From NCBI GenBank assembly GCA_965227455.1, contig OZ245752.1:1798001-1862000 (forward strand): 64,000 bases of DNA, given 5' to 3'. A model generated the notes under the pieces. The model made no database searches. It worked only from the letters and a program-made list of their open reading frames with translations, and was not told the origin of the DNA. A program made the position numbers and the translations under genes. Of the stretch, positions 8,556-17,796 are shown piece by piece (the first letter of the stretch is position 1; each line of letters opens with the position of its first letter). This DNA comes from JABDIP01 sp965227455. Its GTDB lineage: Bacteria > Pseudomonadota > Alphaproteobacteria > DSM-16000 > Inquilinaceae.

Positions 8556-9473
8556 TCAGGCGGCCGCCGGGGCGCGTTTCTGCAGGCCCAGCCGCTCGCG
8601 GACATCGGCCGGTCCGATCACCCGGGCGCCGAGGTTCTCGATGATGGTCACAGCCCGTTCGACCAGCTGCGCATTGGTGGCCAGCACGCCTTTCTCCAGG
8701 AACAGATTGTCCTCCAGCCCGACCCGGACATTGCCGCCGGCCAGCACCGCCGCCGCCACGAAGGGCATCTGGTTGCGGCCCAGCGAGAAGGCCGAGAAGG
8801 TCCAGTCCTTGGGCACGTTGTTGACCATGGCCATGAAGGTGTTGAGGTCGTCCGGCGCGCCCCAGGGAACGCCCATGCAGAGCTGAACCAGGGCCGGGCT
8901 TTCCAGCACGCCATCCTTCACCAGCTGCTTGGCGTACCAGAGATGGCCGGTGTCGAAGGCCTCGATCTCCGGCTTGACGCCCGCCTCGGTCATCATCCGT
9001 CCCATGGCCTGCAGCATGCCGGGCGTGTTCATCATCACGTAGTCGGCCTCGGCGAAGTTCATGGTGCCGCAGTCGAGGGTGCAGATTTCCGGCAGGCATT
9101 CCCGCACATGGGCTACCCGCTCGGCGGCGCCGATCAGGTCTGTGCCGTCCTCGGACAGCGGCAGCGGGCTCTCGGTCGAGCCGGTGACGATGTCTCCGCC
9201 CATCCCGGCGGTCAGGTTCAGCACCACGTCCACATCGGCGTCACGGATGCGTTCGGTGACCTCGCGGTAGTAGTCCAGCCGCCGCGACGGCGCCCCGCTA
9301 TCCGGATCGCGGACATGACAATGCACGATGGCAGCGCCAGCCTTGGCGGCCTCGATGGCGCTGTCGGCGATCTGCTGCGGCGAGCGCGGCACCTGCGGAC
9401 TGCGGTCCTGGGTCGATCCGGAGCCGGTCACGGCACAGGTGATGAAGACATCTCGGTTCATCTGCAGTGGCAT
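8556..9473 (-). CDS. dehydrocarnitine cleavage enzyme (BKACE, DUF849)
   Basis: A 305-residue beta-keto acid cleavage enzyme of the DUF849/BKACE family. The zinc ligands of the family are visible: the HCH pair in IVHCHVRDPDSG and the glutamate in RVGLEDNLF near the C-terminus; VFITCAVTGSG is the usual first strand. BKACEs next to carnitine dehydrogenase are known to cleave 3-dehydrocarnitine with acetyl-CoA to glycine betainyl-CoA and acetoacetate. It is the first gene of the operon. I chose ATG 9473, with GGGGGCCGGG before it; ATG 9461 and GTG 9494 are less likely. Confidence 0.9.
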   Translation of the reverse strand: MPLQMNRDVFITCAVTGSGSTQDRSPQVPRSPQQIADSAIEAAKAGAAIVHCHVRDPDSGAPSRRLDYYREVTERIRDADVDVVLNLTAGMGGDIVTGSTESPLPLSEDGTDLIGAAERVAHVRECLPEICTLDCGTMNFAEADYVMMNTPGMLQAMGRMMTEAGVKPEIEAFDTGHLWYAKQLVKDGVLESPALVQLCMGVPWGAPDDLNTFMAMVNNVPKDWTFSAFSLGRNQMPFVAAAVLAGGNVRVGLEDNLFLEKGVLATNAQLVERAVTIIENLGARVIGPADVRERLGLQKRAPAAA

Positions 9474-9876
9474 CCCGGCCCCCAAATCGCACACTTAATC
9501 AGGTCCGCCCATGATAGCGGGCCGTGATCCTGTCACTATTCGGATTCCGAAGCGAACCGTAACGATCGGGACATCATTCCGCCCTTCGAGCAAAGCATTC
9601 AGCCGCGCAATCTCGTCCGACGACCTGGAGGTTGGTACGACACCGGCAATGCGGCGCGTCAGTCTCCAGAGCCAGCGCCAAGGAAGTCCGGCCTCCATCG
9701 GCACGGCAGCACCGGATTGCGCCGATTTGCCGGCCGAGGCCGCTCCGGGCGTGGCCGGCACTTGACCGTTCGTGCCTTTGCTGATGTCCGGATCGTCCCG
9801 ACGGGTTTGACCAGTGTCAACGCGCGGCTCTGACCACGCAGCTACCATGCTGGCCTCTCCTGAATGGAGGCATCCA
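9474..9876. other. intergenic control region between the divergent BKACE operon and pyridoxamine-oxidase-like gene
   Basis: About 400 bases separate two divergent genes and should hold both promoters. I find no clear palindrome or promoter boxes. Frames open through it (minus strand 9495-9944, plus strand 9511-9765), but they lack a good ribosome binding site and recognisable motifs. The minus-strand frame ends in an amphipathic stretch (DEIARLNALLEGRNDVPIV), so a small unrecognised protein cannot be excluded. Otherwise I see nothing in it. Confidence 0.4.
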
Positions 9877-10326
9877 ATGACACCTGAGCAAGAGTCCAGC
9901 GTTCTGGAAGTCCTCGACGGCGCACAGCACATGACCATCGCCACGATCCGTGAAGACGGCTATCCGCAAGCCACGACCGTCAGCTTCGTCCATGATGGGC
10001 GAACGGTCTATTTCTGCTGCGACCCGGACTGTCAGAAGGCCCGCAACATCGGACATTCCGACAAGGTATCGCTCACTGTGAACCTCCCTTATGGGAGCTG
10101 GAGCGAAATCCGCGGCCTATCGCTGGCCGGCAGAGCCAAGATCGTGGCGGACCAGCCGGAGATGGGCCGGGTGTTCGACGCCATGGCCGCCAAATTCCCT
10201 CAGATCGTCGACTATACGACCGAGGACGAGCGGCAGAATGTGAGCGTCGTGCGCGTAGAGCCCGAGATCATCTCGCTGATCGACTACCGTGAGGAGTTCG
10301 GCCACGCCGAAGAATTCAGGGTCTGA
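9877..10326 (+). CDS. pyridoxamine 5'-phosphate oxidase family protein
   Basis: A 149-residue split-barrel flavin-binding-type protein. The opening helix is followed by MTIATIREDGYPQATTVSFV, the flavin-phosphate-binding first strands, and VYFCCDPDCQKARNI. Family members bind FMN, F420 or haem, and many are uncharacterised. ATG 9877 is set by TGGAGG ending 6 bases upstream; the frame is open from 9814 but the extra residues look non-coding. It converges on the RidA gene, two bases away. The cofactor and substrate are unknown. Confidence 0.82.
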   Translation: MTPEQESSVLEVLDGAQHMTIATIREDGYPQATTVSFVHDGRTVYFCCDPDCQKARNIGHSDKVSLTVNLPYGSWSEIRGLSLAGRAKIVADQPEMGRVFDAMAAKFPQIVDYTTEDERQNVSVVRVEPEIISLIDYREEFGHAEEFRV

Positions 10327-10328
10327 CC

Positions 10329-10712
10329 TCACCGCCGGCGCAGCGCCGTGACTTCCAGCTCGACCTTCATCGGGTCTTCGGCAAGCTGGCAGACCACCGT
10401 GGTGTTGGTCGGCCGGGCGTGGTCGAAGGTCTGTTTCAGGACCTCGCTGACCGGCACGATGTGGGCGCGGTCGCTGACATAGACTCGAACGCGGACGATG
10501 TCCTCCAGGCTGGCATCGGCCTCTTCCAGGGCGGTGCGGATGGTCTTCAGCGACTGGCGGGCCTGGTCGGCGACGTCGTCGGAGATGGCGCCGGTCGGTT
10601 GGTCATGGCCCGACGTGCCCGAGACGAAGATCCAGTCGCCATCGACCACCGCGCGGGCATAGCCGGCCAGTTCCTCGAAGCGGGAGTCGGAGTAGATGCG
10701 TTGGCGAGCCAT
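10329..10712 (-). CDS. RidA family protein (YjgF/YER057c/UK114)
   Basis: A 127-residue RidA-type protein. Typical members deaminate reactive enamine/imine intermediates. The family fold is clear (GDWIFVSGTSGHD, DIVRVRVYVSD), and the C-terminal segment reads HARPTNTTVVCQLAEDPMKVELEVTA; the usual R-P-x-x-T and E-V-E residues occur as RPTNTT and VELEV. It follows livM after two bases, so it is the last gene of the transporter operon. That placement suggests the imported compound is degraded through an imine-forming step, which is inference. Confidence 0.87.
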   Translation of the reverse strand: MARQRIYSDSRFEELAGYARAVVDGDWIFVSGTSGHDQPTGAISDDVADQARQSLKTIRTALEEADASLEDIVRVRVYVSDRAHIVPVSEVLKQTFDHARPTNTTVVCQLAEDPMKVELEVTALRRR

Positions 10713-10714
10713 GT

Positions 10715-11695
10715 CTATCCGGCCTCCTTGCCGGTCTCGGTCATGCGGGCTTCGCGCGAGACGATGTGGCGTTCGCGCAGGATGCCGGCGGGACGGTAGA
10801 GCAGCATCAGCACCAGGACCAGACCGATCAGTACGATGCGCGCCGCGGCCGCCTGGGTCTGCCAATCGGATGGCAGCACCGCGGCGATCAGGCTGCCGCT
10901 GCCCGACCACAGGCCCCAGACCACCACGCCGCCCAGGATGGCCCCCAAATTGTTGCCGCTGCCGCCGACGATCAGCATCACATAGACCTGGAAGGTGAAG
11001 ATCGGCAGGAAATCCTGCGGGCTGATGAAGCCGACGAAATTGGCGTAGAGCGCGCCGGCCAAGCCCATCACAGCGCAGCCCAGCACGAAGGCCTGCAGCC
11101 GCACCGCAAAGACGTTCTTGCCGAGCGCGGCGGCCGCCGTCTCGTCCTCGCGGATGGCCCGCAGCACCCGGCCCCAGGGCGAGCGGACCATGCGCTCGAA
11201 GGCCCAGTAGACCAGGCCGATGCAGGCGAGGCAGATCAACAGGTAGAGCAGATTGTCGACCAGGTTGGACGACGAGAGTTCGGAGAGCGGCTTGGGCAGG
11301 GCGTAGAGCCCGTTCGGGCCGCGGGTCACCGATTGCAGGTTCAGCATCACCAGCTGGATCGAGACCGCGATGCCGAAGGTCGAGATGGCGAGGAAATCCT
11401 CGCGCAGGCGCAGGGTCACGAAGCCGACCACGAAGGCGATGGCGGCAGAGGCGAGGATGGCGGCCAGATAGCCGAAGACGACCGGCAGCCCGAAGCCGCC
11501 GAACACCGTATCGGGATAGTCCGGACCGGTGACAATCCCCGAGGTATAGGCGCCGACCGCGTAGAAACCGACGACCCCGACATTGAACAGCCCGGTGAAG
11601 CCCCACTGCATGTTGAGGCCCAGGCTGGCCAAGGCGAAGAAGGAGGCGAAGGTCAGGAAGAAGACCGCGAAGGAGAGGACCGAGAGGATTTCCAT
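10715..11695 (-). CDS. livM: branched-chain amino acid-type ABC transporter permease LivM
   Basis: A 326-residue inner-membrane permease with about nine hydrophobic segments. It has the LivM features GLNMQWGFTGLFNVGVVGFYAVGAY near the N-terminus and the EAA-like loop GRVLRAIREDETAAAALGKN, which contacts the ATPases. The start overlaps the livH stop by four bases (ATGA). The importer class handles branched-chain amino acids but also amides, urea and other small polar compounds, so the substrate is not fixed. Confidence 0.9.
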   Translation of the reverse strand: MEILSVLSFAVFFLTFASFFALASLGLNMQWGFTGLFNVGVVGFYAVGAYTSGIVTGPDYPDTVFGGFGLPVVFGYLAAILASAAIAFVVGFVTLRLREDFLAISTFGIAVSIQLVMLNLQSVTRGPNGLYALPKPLSELSSSNLVDNLLYLLICLACIGLVYWAFERMVRSPWGRVLRAIREDETAAAALGKNVFAVRLQAFVLGCAVMGLAGALYANFVGFISPQDFLPIFTFQVYVMLIVGGSGNNLGAILGGVVVWGLWSGSGSLIAAVLPSDWQTQAAAARIVLIGLVLVLMLLYRPAGILRERHIVSREARMTETGKEAG

Positions 11696-12587
11696 CACTC
11701 GCGGACCCCCATCAGCCCCTGCGGCCGGACCAGCAGCACCGCCAGCATCAGCAGGAAGGAGACCGCCTCGCGATAGGCGGACAGCCCGATGGCCACGGCC
11801 AGGGACTGGGTCACGCCGATGAAGATCGCCCCCAGAACCGTGCCGTAGACATTGCCCACACCTCCCAGGATCAGGGCCGCGAACATGGGCAGCAGCAGGC
11901 TGAAGCCCATCTCCGGCCTGAGCTCCACGATATGGCCCTGCAGGGTGCCGGCGACCGTCGCCAGGCTGGCGCCGACGATCCAGGTCCAACGGATGACCAC
12001 CCTTGTATCGATGCCGTTGACCTGGGCCAGGGTCGGGTTCTCCGCCGTGGCGCGCATCCAGCGGCCCATGGTGCTGCGGGTCAGGAACAGGTGCAGGGCC
12101 AGCACCGCCAGGACGGCGAGGCCGATGATCGCCAGATCGTCCGGCACCAGCCGCAGCCCGGGCAGCATCTCGATCGAGCGCGGGATGAAGAAGGCGTAGT
12201 TGATCGGGTCGCCGCCGGCCAGCAGGGTGATGATGTTGCGACCCATCAGGGACACGCCGAACGCCGCCATGATCAGCGTGATGCGCGAGGCGTTCTTGTC
12301 GCGCAGCTGGCGGAACAGCACCCAGTCGACGACCAGCACCATGGCGCAGGTCGCCAGGATGGCGAAACCCATGGAGACCAGCAGCGGCCAGCCGAAGGCC
12401 AGCGGGCCGATGGCGCCGACGCCGGCCCCCATCAGCGCCACTCCGGCCAGGGAGAAATAGGCCCCGGCGGCGACGATCTCGCCCTGGGCGAAATTGGCGA
12501 AGCGCAGGATGTTGTAGATCATGCTGAGGCCGATGGCGCCCAGCGAGATGATGGCGGCGAACACGATGCCGTCGGCGATGAACTGGA

Positions 12588-12591
<4 letters not shown>
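11695..12591 (-). CDS. livH: branched-chain amino acid-type ABC transporter permease LivH
   Basis: A 298-residue inner-membrane permease with eight or so hydrophobic segments. LivH hallmarks: SLGAIGLSMIYNILRFANFAQGE near the N-terminus, the coupling loop RWMRATAENPTLAQVNGID, and MFAALILGGVGNVYGTVLGA near the C-terminus. Its start overlaps the upstream livF stop and its stop overlaps the livM start, so the transporter genes are translationally coupled. Confidence 0.9.
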
Positions 12592-13315
<724 letters not shown>

Positions 13316-13319
<4 letters not shown>

Positions 13320-14095
13320 GCCGGGGTGCCGCCGAGGAAGGCGTCGAGCACCCGCGGGTCCTGCTGGACGGCATCGGCGGTGCCCTGGGTCAGCAGTCCG
13401 CCATCGGCCATGACCAGGATCGGATTGCAGAGGGTCATGACCAGGTCCATGTTGTGCTCAATGATCAGGAACGTTATCCCGCGCTGGTTCAGGGCGGCAA
13501 TGCGCTCGACGATCTCGCCCAGCAGGGTCGGATTGATCCCCGCCCCCGGCTCGTCCAGCAAGATCATCTTCGGCTCCGACATCAACGCCCGGCCCAGCTC
13601 CAGCAGCTTGAGCTGGCCGCCGGAAAGTTCGCCCGCCGGCGTCTCGCCGAGACGGCTCAGGCCCAGAAAATCCAGAATATCGACCGCCTGGTCGCGCAGC
13701 CGGCGCTCCTCGGCCCGCACCGCCCCGCCGCGCACCCAATTGTTCCAGAAGCGCTCGCCGAGCTGGTCCTGGGGCACCGCCATCAGGTTCTCCAGCACGG
13801 TCATGCCGGCGAAGGGACGCGGGATCTGGAAGGTGCGGACCAGCCCGCGCCGGAAGACCTCGAAATCGGCCAGGCCGGTGATGTCCTGTCCGTCGAAGGC
13901 GATCCGCCCGCCGCTGGGCGGCAGCGCACCGGCCAGCAGGTTGAAGGTGGTCGTCTTGCCGGCGCCGTTGGGGCCGATCAGTCCCGTGATGGTCCCCGCC
14001 TCGACTTCGAAGCTGACGCCGTCGACGGCGCGCAGCCCCTCGAAGTCTTTCGTGAGGTCGACAACCTTAAGTATAGTTCCCACGGAAGGCGGCAA
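13316..14095 (-). CDS. livG: branched-chain amino acid-type ABC transporter ATPase LivG
   Basis: A 259-residue cytoplasmic ATPase with Walker A GPNGAGKTTTFN, signature LSGGQLKLLELGRALM, Walker B ILLDEPGAGINP, and the H-loop IIEHNMDLVMTL, all LivG-type. It is the first gene of livG-F-H-M-ridA. The start is unclear: TTG 14095 gives the full frame, while GTG 14083 would remove four residues; neither has a strong ribosome binding site. The binding-protein gene is transcribed away from it, about 100 bases off. Confidence 0.9.
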
Positions 14096-14196
14096 TCTGA
14101 ATTGTTTGGTGACTCGTCTAGGAGGGTCCGAGTAGTATGATGGGAAATATTACGCGTATCAAATAACTACGCTTTCAAACAGGAGCAGGCAGGGCA

Positions 14197-15492
14197 ATGA
14201 GAACAACAACAATCGTAACAACGGCCGCCTTGGCCGGGATCGTGATGCTGTCGGGGACCCATTATGCCGGCCCGGCGCAGGCGCAGGACTGCACCCATAA
14301 GATCGGCGGGGTGATTTCGTTGACCGGGTCTTACGGCGCCTTCGGCGTGCCGATCTCCAAGGCGGCGCAGCTGGCCATCGAGCAGGTCGACGAGGCCCGC
14401 GGCGATATCGGCTGCGCACTCGAATATGACGTACGCGATTCCCAGACCCAGGCCTCGGTGGCGGTGGATTCCGCCCGCAAGCTGATCGATCTGGAAGGCG
14501 TGACGGCGCTGGTCGGACCGATCTCCTCCGGCATTACCGCGCCGCTGCTGACCTCGGTCACGGTGGAAGAGGATGTGCTGGTGATCGCCACCGCCTCGAC
14601 CTCCTCGACCTTCACCAACATGGCCCGCGAGGGCGAGACCAAGGGGCTGTTCTTCCGCACCCTGCCGGCCGACTCCTTGCAGGCGGTGGCGACGGCGAAG
14701 ATGGCCTATGACGCGGGCTTCCGGAACCCGGCGATCATCTATTTGAACAACGATTGGGGCGTGAACAACCAGGCCGAGTTCATCGCCGCGTTCGAGGCGC
14801 TGGGCGGCACGGTGGCCGGCAGCGTCGCCTACAACGCCGACCAGGCCTCCTACCGGTCCGAGGTCAACAAGGCGCTGGAAGGCGGGCCGGACGCGGTCTA
14901 CCTGCTGTCGACCCCGCAGGACGGTCTGAAGCTGGTGCGCGAATGGATCCGCTTCGAAGGCCCGGACGGCATGATCCTGGCCCAGGGCATGAACGATGCC
15001 GCCTTCACCGACAACATGACCGAAGACCTGCTGGGCAATGCCTGGTTCATCACCCCGGGCACGCCCGAGCCCTCCTCGGTCGACCTGATGGAGCGCGACA
15101 TGCAGGCCCGCTGGGAGATCAGCGCCGACGGTCCGGGCCGGGCCTCCGGCTACGACGCCGGCGCCCTGATCGCGCTCGCCCATGTGGCCGCCGACATCAA
15201 TGGCGACGGCCATGACGGCAGCACCCTCGCCCGCTATGTGCGGGAGATCACCGGCCCCGAAGGCGAGCCCTTCTTCGCCGATACCGAGGGCTATGGCCAG
15301 GCCATCGCCATGCTTCAGGAGGGCCAGAAGGTCCGCTATATCGGCCCGACCGGCCCGGTGCAGTTCGACGCCTATGGCGACGTGGCGGTGCCGTTCATCG
15401 GCCAGCAGTTCCGCAATGGCGGCTATGAGGACGTCATGCAGATCTCGCTGGACGAGGTGAACGCCATCAAGGCGCAGGTGACCGGCAACTGA
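14197..15492 (+). CDS. ABC transporter substrate-binding protein, LivJ/amide-binding type
   Basis: A 431-residue periplasmic binding protein (type I fold). A Sec signal peptide ends at about residue 29 (GPAQA before QD). The mature part has KIGGVISLTGSYGAFGVP, LVGPISSGITAPL and FITPGTPEPSSVD, the hinge and ligand-pocket regions of this family. GGAGCAGG precedes the ATG. It diverges from livGFHM and should supply that importer's specificity. The ligand is unknown. Proximity to the carnitine operon allows a betaine-like ligand, but this class usually binds amino acids or amides. Confidence 0.88.
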   Translation: MRTTTIVTTAALAGIVMLSGTHYAGPAQAQDCTHKIGGVISLTGSYGAFGVPISKAAQLAIEQVDEARGDIGCALEYDVRDSQTQASVAVDSARKLIDLEGVTALVGPISSGITAPLLTSVTVEEDVLVIATASTSSTFTNMAREGETKGLFFRTLPADSLQAVATAKMAYDAGFRNPAIIYLNNDWGVNNQAEFIAAFEALGGTVAGSVAYNADQASYRSEVNKALEGGPDAVYLLSTPQDGLKLVREWIRFEGPDGMILAQGMNDAAFTDNMTEDLLGNAWFITPGTPEPSSVDLMERDMQARWEISADGPGRASGYDAGALIALAHVAADINGDGHDGSTLARYVREITGPEGEPFFADTEGYGQAIAMLQEGQKVRYIGPTGPVQFDAYGDVAVPFIGQQFRNGGYEDVMQISLDEVNAIKAQVTGN

Positions 15493-15515
15493 GCCGGCGG
15501 CAAGTGCATGGTCGG

Positions 15516-15545
15516 AGGGCCGGCAATCCTGCCGGCCCTTCCTTT
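15516..15545 (+). terminator. probable rho-independent terminator after the binding-protein gene
   Basis: A perfect 10-bp stem (AGGGCCGGCA / TGCCGGCCCT) with a 4-base loop, followed by TCCTTT, lies 24 bases past the stop codon. The T tract is short, so efficiency is uncertain. It also lies before the converging OsmC gene. Confidence 0.65.
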
Positions 15546-15583
15546 ATGCGCTGCCGTTGCCCGGGGCCGCGTCCAGGCGCTGC

Positions 15584-15997
15584 TCAATGCCGCTGTTCGG
15601 GGTATTCGAAGGACACCGAGACGGTAATGGCCGGATCGAGACTGTGCTTGATCGGGCATGAATCCGTTGCCCTTTCCAGCTTTTCCCGATCCGCCGGCTC
15701 GATCCCCGCCGGCATCTTCACGACAGCGTTCACGGCGGTGTAGCCGATCTTGGGTGGCGGCGTTCCGACGAGTTCAACGTCGATCGCGGCATCGGTCAGG
15801 TCGATCCCGTCACGGTTGGCGACCACGCCCATGGCCATCAGCATGCATCCGGACAATGCTGCTTTCAGCAGATCGCCCGGCGACAGTTCCTCTCCCTTGC
15901 CGGTGTAAGGGCAGTCCATCGCGACGGACTTCCCCTTGGCCTCGACGAACGCGGTGCAGTGTTGCCGATCGTCGTAAATGGTCTTCATCTGGGCCAT
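15584..15997 (-). CDS. OsmC/Ohr family peroxiredoxin-like protein
   Basis: A 137-residue OsmC-fold protein. Members reduce organic hydroperoxides with two cysteines, and both are present: one in ALSGCMLMAMG and one in ATDSCPIKHSL. PYTGKGEELSPGDLL is the usual lead-in to the first. The frame is open to 16405, but family length and the absence of motifs upstream favour ATG 15997 (CAGGAA before it); ATG 15988 is an alternative. It may protect against peroxides in the cytoplasm. It stands alone, convergent with the binding-protein gene. Confidence 0.82.
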   Translation of the reverse strand: MAQMKTIYDDRQHCTAFVEAKGKSVAMDCPYTGKGEELSPGDLLKAALSGCMLMAMGVVANRDGIDLTDAAIDVELVGTPPPKIGYTAVNAVVKMPAGIEPADREKLERATDSCPIKHSLDPAITVSVSFEYPEQRH

Positions 15998-16368
15998 TTC
16001 CTGGACCTCCATGTCGAGGAGGACCTCTTCCGCCATGGGCATCCTGCCGAGATCGCGCCAGCCTGGCTTTGCCGCGAAGACCGGCAAACGGATGGATCCG
16101 CTCGACCCTGTGTCAGTTGCGGGATGTGGATGAAACCGTGCGGCATGTAGCCACCGCGCGCACTGACCTGGATCAGGCCGGCAGCGGCATGGGCAAGGAC
16201 GAGATCGTCGCGCATTCCTTCTGAGCGCGTACCCGGCGGACAAGGGCCGCGTCGCGGGTCGCTGGCTGCCGTCCAAAATCTGCGCAAATTCATTTGCAAC
16301 GGACCGCCGGATCGGTGTCGGATCTGGCAGTGGGACGCTCCTGCCACGCATTTGGGAGGCATGCCGGG

Positions 16369-17169
16369 ATGATGAGCACCGATCTTCAGGGCCTGAAGAC
16401 CGCATATGTAGAGGATGGCTTTGTCTCAGGCGTGGAGATTCTGACCCCCGAGGCCACCGCCCGGCATCGCCGGGCGATGGAGATCGCCGAGGCCAGGATC
16501 GGGCCGCTCCACTACAAGTCCAAGGTGCATACGATCCTGCGGTCGCCGCTGGAGATCGCGACCATGCCGGCGGTGCTGGACATCGTCGAGCGGCTGATCG
16601 GGCCGGACATCCTGCTCTACAACGTCACCTACATCGTCAAGGAAGCGGGCGCGCAATCCCATGTGAGCTGGCACCAGGACCTGACCTATTGGGGCCTGAG
16701 CCATGACGACCAGGTATCCATGTGGCTGGCCCTGTCCCCCGCAACGGCCGAGAGCGGGTGCATGCGCATGATCCCCGGCAGCCATACCGGCGGCCGGGTC
16801 GATCACGAAGCGACCGAAGACAGCGCCAATGTCCTGCTCCAGGGCCAGACCGTCCGGGGCGTCGACGAGGACAAGGCCGTGATGTGCCCGCTGCAGCCGG
16901 GCGAAGCCTCGTTCCACCATGGCTGGACCCTGCACGCCTCCATGCCCAACCGGAGCGCCGACCGCCGCATCGGCCTCAACGTGCAGTACCTGGCCGCCCA
17001 TGTCCGCCAGACCAAGCACGATTTGGACACGGCCATGCTGGTCCGCGGCGAGGACCGCCATCGCAACTTCGAGACGGATGTTCCGGCGGAGAGCGACCTG
17101 GATCCGGCGGCGGTGGCCCGACAGGTCGAGCTCGAAAACCGCTATCGGGAGATCGCCGGGACGGTATAG
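16369..17169 (+). CDS. phytanoyl-CoA dioxygenase family protein (PhyH)
   Basis: A 266-residue Fe(II)/2-oxoglutarate dioxygenase-like protein. The iron-binding facial triad is visible as the HxD of WHQDLTYWG and the distal His in TLHASMPNRSADRRIGLN, whose arginine would hold 2-oxoglutarate; SPATAESGCMRMIPGSH lies between. Substrates in this family range from acyl-CoAs to small natural products. ATG 16369 or 16372 is the start (GGGAGG upstream); the frame to 16294 is unsupported. It stands alone, and its substrate is unknown. Confidence 0.85.
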   Translation: MMSTDLQGLKTAYVEDGFVSGVEILTPEATARHRRAMEIAEARIGPLHYKSKVHTILRSPLEIATMPAVLDIVERLIGPDILLYNVTYIVKEAGAQSHVSWHQDLTYWGLSHDDQVSMWLALSPATAESGCMRMIPGSHTGGRVDHEATEDSANVLLQGQTVRGVDEDKAVMCPLQPGEASFHHGWTLHASMPNRSADRRIGLNVQYLAAHVRQTKHDLDTAMLVRGEDRHRNFETDVPAESDLDPAAVARQVELENRYREIAGTV

Positions 17170-17172
17170 GGC

Positions 17173-17257
17173 CGTCATTGCGAGGAGCCGGAGGCGACGC
17201 GGCAATCTACACCTGTAGGTGGAAAGGATGGATCGCCGCCCTTCGCTCGCGATGACG
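17173..17257. repeat. imperfect inverted repeat, small intergenic repeat element
   Basis: The 85-base spacer between the PhyH and gluconokinase genes begins CGTCATTGCGAGG and ends CTCGCGATGACG; the arms pair imperfectly inwards through a purine-rich stretch. The GTCATTGCGAG...CTCGCAATGAC pattern is typical of dispersed intergenic elements of proteobacteria. It could fold in RNA and act as a terminator for either convergent gene. Confidence 0.65.
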
Positions 17258-17277
17258 GCGCAGTGGTCCAGCAGCGC

Positions 17278-17796
17278 CTATTGCGGCATGGGGTGGCGGC
17301 TCCCCTCACCGATCCAGGCCGTCACATCGGCCGCGATCGCTTCCGGCGGCCTTGTCACCTCCGCCGCGATGACGTGCTCTGCGGGCTGTGGCGGCTCCAG
17401 GGCGGCGAACTGGCTGGGAACAAGGCTGGCCGGCATGAAATGGTGGCGGCGCTGGGCCATGCGTTCGCTGATCAGGTCCTGGGTGCCGAACAGGTGGACC
17501 AAGCGCATGTCCGGGCGGTCGCCAAGAAGGATTTCCCGGTAGCGCTCTTTCAGCGCGGAGCAGGCCAGGACCACGTCCTCGCCGGCGCGCTGCCAGGCGT
17601 CGATGCTGTCGCTCATGGATTCCAGCCATGGCCAGCGGTCGGAATCCTCCAGCGGTTCGCCGCGCGACATCTTCTCCACATTGGCCTTGGGGTGGAACGT
17701 GTCGCCCTCCTCGAAGCGGGCGCCCATCCTTTCGGCGATCAGCCGGCCGACGGTGGTCTTGCCGGTGCCGCAGACGCCCATGACTATGACGATCAT
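17278..17796 (-). CDS. gntK: gluconokinase
   Basis: A 172-residue P-loop kinase of the thermoresistant gluconokinase family. It phosphorylates D-gluconate to 6-phosphogluconate in the cytoplasm. Walker A is GVCGTGKTT (residues 7-15); GDTFHPKANVEKMSRGEPL is the family's substrate region, and SALKERYREIL and FMPASLVPSQFAALE are diagnostic. Its start overlaps the 6-phosphogluconate dehydrogenase stop by four bases, so the two-gene operon feeds gluconate directly into the oxidative pentose phosphate route. Confidence 0.93.
   Translation of the reverse strand: MIVIVMGVCGTGKTTVGRLIAERMGARFEEGDTFHPKANVEKMSRGEPLEDSDRWPWLESMSDSIDAWQRAGEDVVLACSALKERYREILLGDRPDMRLVHLFGTQDLISERMAQRRHHFMPASLVPSQFAALEPPQPAEHVIAAEVTRPPEAIAADVTAWIGEGSRHPMPQ

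Noticed and set aside
9495..9944. Minus-strand frame upstream of the BKACE gene
   Set aside because: No good ribosome binding site, it partly overlaps the oxidase gene, and no family is recognised; kept only as a remark on the spacer.
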